Positions 62,130 to 64,000 of a DNA stretch of 64,000 nucleotides are shown piece after piece. Numbering within the stretch: the first letter of the stretch is position 1; each line of letters begins with the position of its first letter. The translations under genes and the position numbers were made by a program. The notes under the pieces were generated by a model. It did no database searches. It saw nothing but the letters and a program-made list of their open reading frames with translations, and was not told where the DNA came from. The DNA is from Castellaniella sp049650445 (lineage in GTDB: Bacteria; Pseudomonadota; Gammaproteobacteria; Burkholderiales; Burkholderiaceae_B): contig NZ_JBASAD010000032.1 of assembly GCF_049650445.1 (NCBI RefSeq), positions 1-64,000 on the forward strand, read 5' to 3'.

Positions 62130-63233
62130 ATGAATCGCATCGACACCGGAGGACCAGCCACCGGGTTCAGCTCGTTTGGCCAGCAGGCCGGGCTCAATAC
62201 CGGACAGTCCCGAACCGGCACCCTGCTGGGCGAACAGGCGGTGCTGCTGGACGGCGAGATCTCCTCGCTGGGGGACGCAGCCGAGGAAATCAGCCTGCAC
62301 ATGGCTGAAAAGACGGAAAGCAAGCACCACGCGCAGCGCAAGATCAAGTCCGAGCGCCCTGTGGAGTTGATGCGGCTCGAGGAAATCCTCGAGATGCTGC
62401 AGCAGACCCAGGATCCGAATGCCCAGGCCAAGCTCGAAGAGCTGACCGCCCGGCTGCTCTCGGGCCAGGGCTCGCCCAGGCAGCAGGCGGCCCAGGCCTT
62501 CGGCGATGTATCGCAGCAATACCTGGCCCTGCAGTATGCCCTGCGCAAGGGTGAACAAGAAGGCGCCGCGCCTGAATTGCTGGAGTCCCTGCGCGATGCG
62601 CTGGCCGATTTCGAAATCGAAACCGGCCCCCAGATCCGCGCAGGGATCAATACCCTGGGCACCGCCGGCGCATTCGCATCCAGCGCCCAAGGCGTCCGAA
62701 ATTTCCAGGACACCTACCGCGACATCGTCCTGGGAGAGGACTCCCTGAGCCGGACGCTGGATCTGGCTCTGGAACGCTTTGGCGGCAAGGATGTGGGTCG
62801 CGGCCTGAAGCAACTGGTCCAGGCCCTGGGTCAGGATCTGGCGGCCGCCCGTCCTTCCGTCTCGCCCCAGCGGCTGCAGGCGCTCACCGGCGACCTGTAC
62901 CACCTGCAGGTGGCTGTCACCGTGCTCGATGGCTGCGCCGGCCTGTCCAATGAACTCCGGACCAGGAACCAGGGCTCACCGGACGGGGAACGCCTGATGC
63001 GCGACCTGGTGGGATTGACCGGAGACAAATGGCTCACCGAGACACGCTTCACGACCCTGACGCAGCAGCACGGCGTCGCCTCGCCTGAAGGACGGGTGAC
63101 GTTCCTGGCCGGCATCAAATCTCTGATGCACGCCCTCCCCATTCAAGTGTTCCCGGATGCCGAAACCCGGCAAGGCGCCTTGAACGCTATCCAGGGCGCC
63201 CTGGACATGGCCATCGACGAGGAGGATCTCTGA
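62130..63233 (+). CDS. bopN: T3SS gatekeeper SctW (BopN/YopN-TyeA family)
   Basis: A 367-residue gatekeeper that holds back effector secretion until translocators are out. MNRIDTGGPATGFSSFGQQA is followed by the HrpJ-like domain (ERPVELMRLEEILEMLQQTQ) and a YopN/InvE-type middle. The C-terminal part (LTETRFTTLTQQHGVASPEG to LNAIQGALDMAIDEEDL) looks like the TyeA module fused in one chain. Length and position match Bordetella BopN. It overlaps the next gene by one base (TGATG). It starts at the ATG at 62130. Confidence 0.9.
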   Translation: MNRIDTGGPATGFSSFGQQAGLNTGQSRTGTLLGEQAVLLDGEISSLGDAAEEISLHMAEKTESKHHAQRKIKSERPVELMRLEEILEMLQQTQDPNAQAKLEELTARLLSGQGSPRQQAAQAFGDVSQQYLALQYALRKGEQEGAAPELLESLRDALADFEIETGPQIRAGINTLGTAGAFASSAQGVRNFQDTYRDIVLGEDSLSRTLDLALERFGGKDVGRGLKQLVQALGQDLAAARPSVSPQRLQALTGDLYHLQVAVTVLDGCAGLSNELRTRNQGSPDGERLMRDLVGLTGDKWLTETRFTTLTQQHGVASPEGRVTFLAGIKSLMHALPIQVFPDAETRQGALNAIQGALDMAIDEEDL

Positions 63234-63616
63234 TGAGCGATCCCGCAGCTATCCTGCAACAATTCGGTGAAGCGGCGGGCATCCCCGGCCTGCGCTTCGA
63301 CACACGAGGCCAGGTCGTCTTCCGAACCGGGCCGGGCTGTTTGCTGGGGCTGGAGCAGGCCGACCGGGAAATCCTGATCTATGCGGCTTTGCCCGTCCGC
63401 TACGACAGCGGCGATTGGCTGCTGCGCGCCTGCAAGCGCGCGCATCACACCCGTCTGGGCGACTGGCCGGTGCAGTCGGCGCTGCGCGAATACGACGGCA
63501 CCCCGCACCTGCTGGCCCTGGTGCGCCTGGATGCGCGGGAATTCACCGAACCGCTCCTGCGGCAGGCGCTCGAATATCTGACCCAATGGCTCGACGCAGT
63601 CGGCGCCGACACCTGA
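63233..63616 (+). CDS. SycN-like T3SS chaperone for the gatekeeper
   Basis: A 127-residue small chaperone, MSDPAAILQQFGEAAGIPGL, then CLLGLEQADREILIYAALPV and a C-terminal LVRLDAREFTEPLLRQALEY helix. This pattern resembles Yersinia SycN (LDERSLTLPLLHQAF), which with YscB chaperones YopN. Gene order sctW - this - sctX equals yopN-(tyeA)-sycN-yscX. Its start overlaps the sctW stop, so the two are translationally coupled. A YscB-like partner is not seen here. Confidence 0.8.
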   Translation: MSDPAAILQQFGEAAGIPGLRFDTRGQVVFRTGPGCLLGLEQADREILIYAALPVRYDSGDWLLRACKRAHHTRLGDWPVQSALREYDGTPHLLALVRLDAREFTEPLLRQALEYLTQWLDAVGADT

Positions 63617-63629
63617 ACCGGAGTCTCCC

Positions 63630-64000
63630 ATGCCCGACATCAGCCTAAACCGGCTCATGAGCTTCGATCACGGCATCGACACCATCACCTATGCCCGCAA
63701 GGAAGAGCAAGCCGCCCAGGGGCTGCCCGACCGCCGCCACCTGATGCCGACGGACGATCCGGTCCGCACCCAGTTGACGCAACTGCTCGAAAAGCCCAAT
63801 ATCGGCCACTTCCTCGAAGAGGCTCTGCGCCCCGACATCGGCAATCGCGACCTGCTCATGCCTTCGGAATTCGCCGAGGCCCTGCGCGAAGCCCTGAAAG
63901 CCCTCGCCGGTCTGGCGGAACACGGCAACGGCGACAGCCGCGTGCTCAACCGTGCCGTGCGCCTGCTCAAGGAAGAAACCAACCTGCGCGATCTGGTGGC
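63630..64000 (+). CDS. sctX: T3SS protein SctX (YscX family), 3' end outside window
   Basis: At least 123 residues, running off the end of the window. MPDISLNRLMSFDHGIDTIT and then GLPDRRHLMPTDDPVRTQLT recall YscX (SCGLPERYALPPDGHPVEPH), and the LNRAVRLLKEETNLRDLV end recalls its C-terminal LLKxxxxxxxLL helix. YscX acts with its chaperone YscY and SctV early in export. GGAG lies about nine bases before the ATG. The next genes, expected to be sctY and sctV, lie beyond position 64000. Confidence 0.78.
   Translation, partial: MPDISLNRLMSFDHGIDTITYARKEEQAAQGLPDRRHLMPTDDPVRTQLTQLLEKPNIGHFLEEALRPDIGNRDLLMPSEFAEALREALKALAGLAEHGNGDSRVLNRAVRLLKEETNLRDLV

Overview
The window reads as chromosome of a GC-rich betaproteobacterium, most likely Alcaligenaceae near Bordetella/Achromobacter. 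The pointers are the betaproteobacterial carA-carB / greA / yhbY / rlmE / ftsH neighbourhood, a type III secretion system (T3SS) with the gene order and unusual filament-tip protein (Bsp22 type) of the Bordetella Bsc system, and Bsc-like regulators (ECF sigma, STAS protein, possible BspR/BtrA).

Layout. 1-3.8 kb: ftsH (partial), rlmE, yhbY and greA. 3.8-24.3 kb: about 20 kb separating greA from carB, which are neighbours in many Betaproteobacteria. It holds an HD-GYP phosphodiesterase, a small effector candidate, a RutG-like permease, an operon of three CesT-family chaperones plus an 839-residue effector candidate, a seven-gene uptake/catabolism operon (isomerase, DUF993, Gfo/Idh/MocA, enolase-superfamily, NMT1-type ABC transporter), a TetR regulator, an SDR, and a second effector candidate whose N-terminus resembles the WEK(I/M)xxFF translocation domain of Salmonella SifA/SspH2/SlrP. 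24.3-43.2 kb: carB, carA, tal, a second ABC importer, recR, ybaB, dnaX, the SRP RNA, pckG, yfcF-like GST, a GATase, a HAD phosphatase, tRNA-Leu(CAA), a GlxA-type regulator and sdaA. 43.2-64 kb: the T3SS locus: STAS protein, BspR-like protein and ECF sigma; then on the minus strand two Bsp22-like proteins, a 94-residue protein, translocators with their TPR chaperones, and sctI-J-K-L-N-O-P-Q-R-S-T-U, a BscW-like chaperone and sctC; and on the plus strand the gatekeeper sctW, a SycN-like chaperone and sctX running off the end.

The main observation is a promoter element, GGAAC(C/T) followed after exactly 17 bases from GGAAC by (T/C)AC(T/C), normally preceded by GT. It lies upstream of six transcription units: both divergent T3SS operons, the BspR-like gene, and three units in the distant carB-greA insert (the 216-residue protein, the chaperone/effector operon and the SifA/SspH-like effector). 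It resembles the HrpL-type ECF promoter (GGAACC-N15/16-CCACNNA), so the ECF sigma factor at 44.5 kb is its natural reader. This ties the unlinked island genes to the T3SS and marks them as secreted substrates and chaperones not obvious from homology.

Needle (SctF), SctD and SctV are not visible and presumably lie beyond position 64000. Functions of the island effectors and the substrate of the catabolic operon are inferences.
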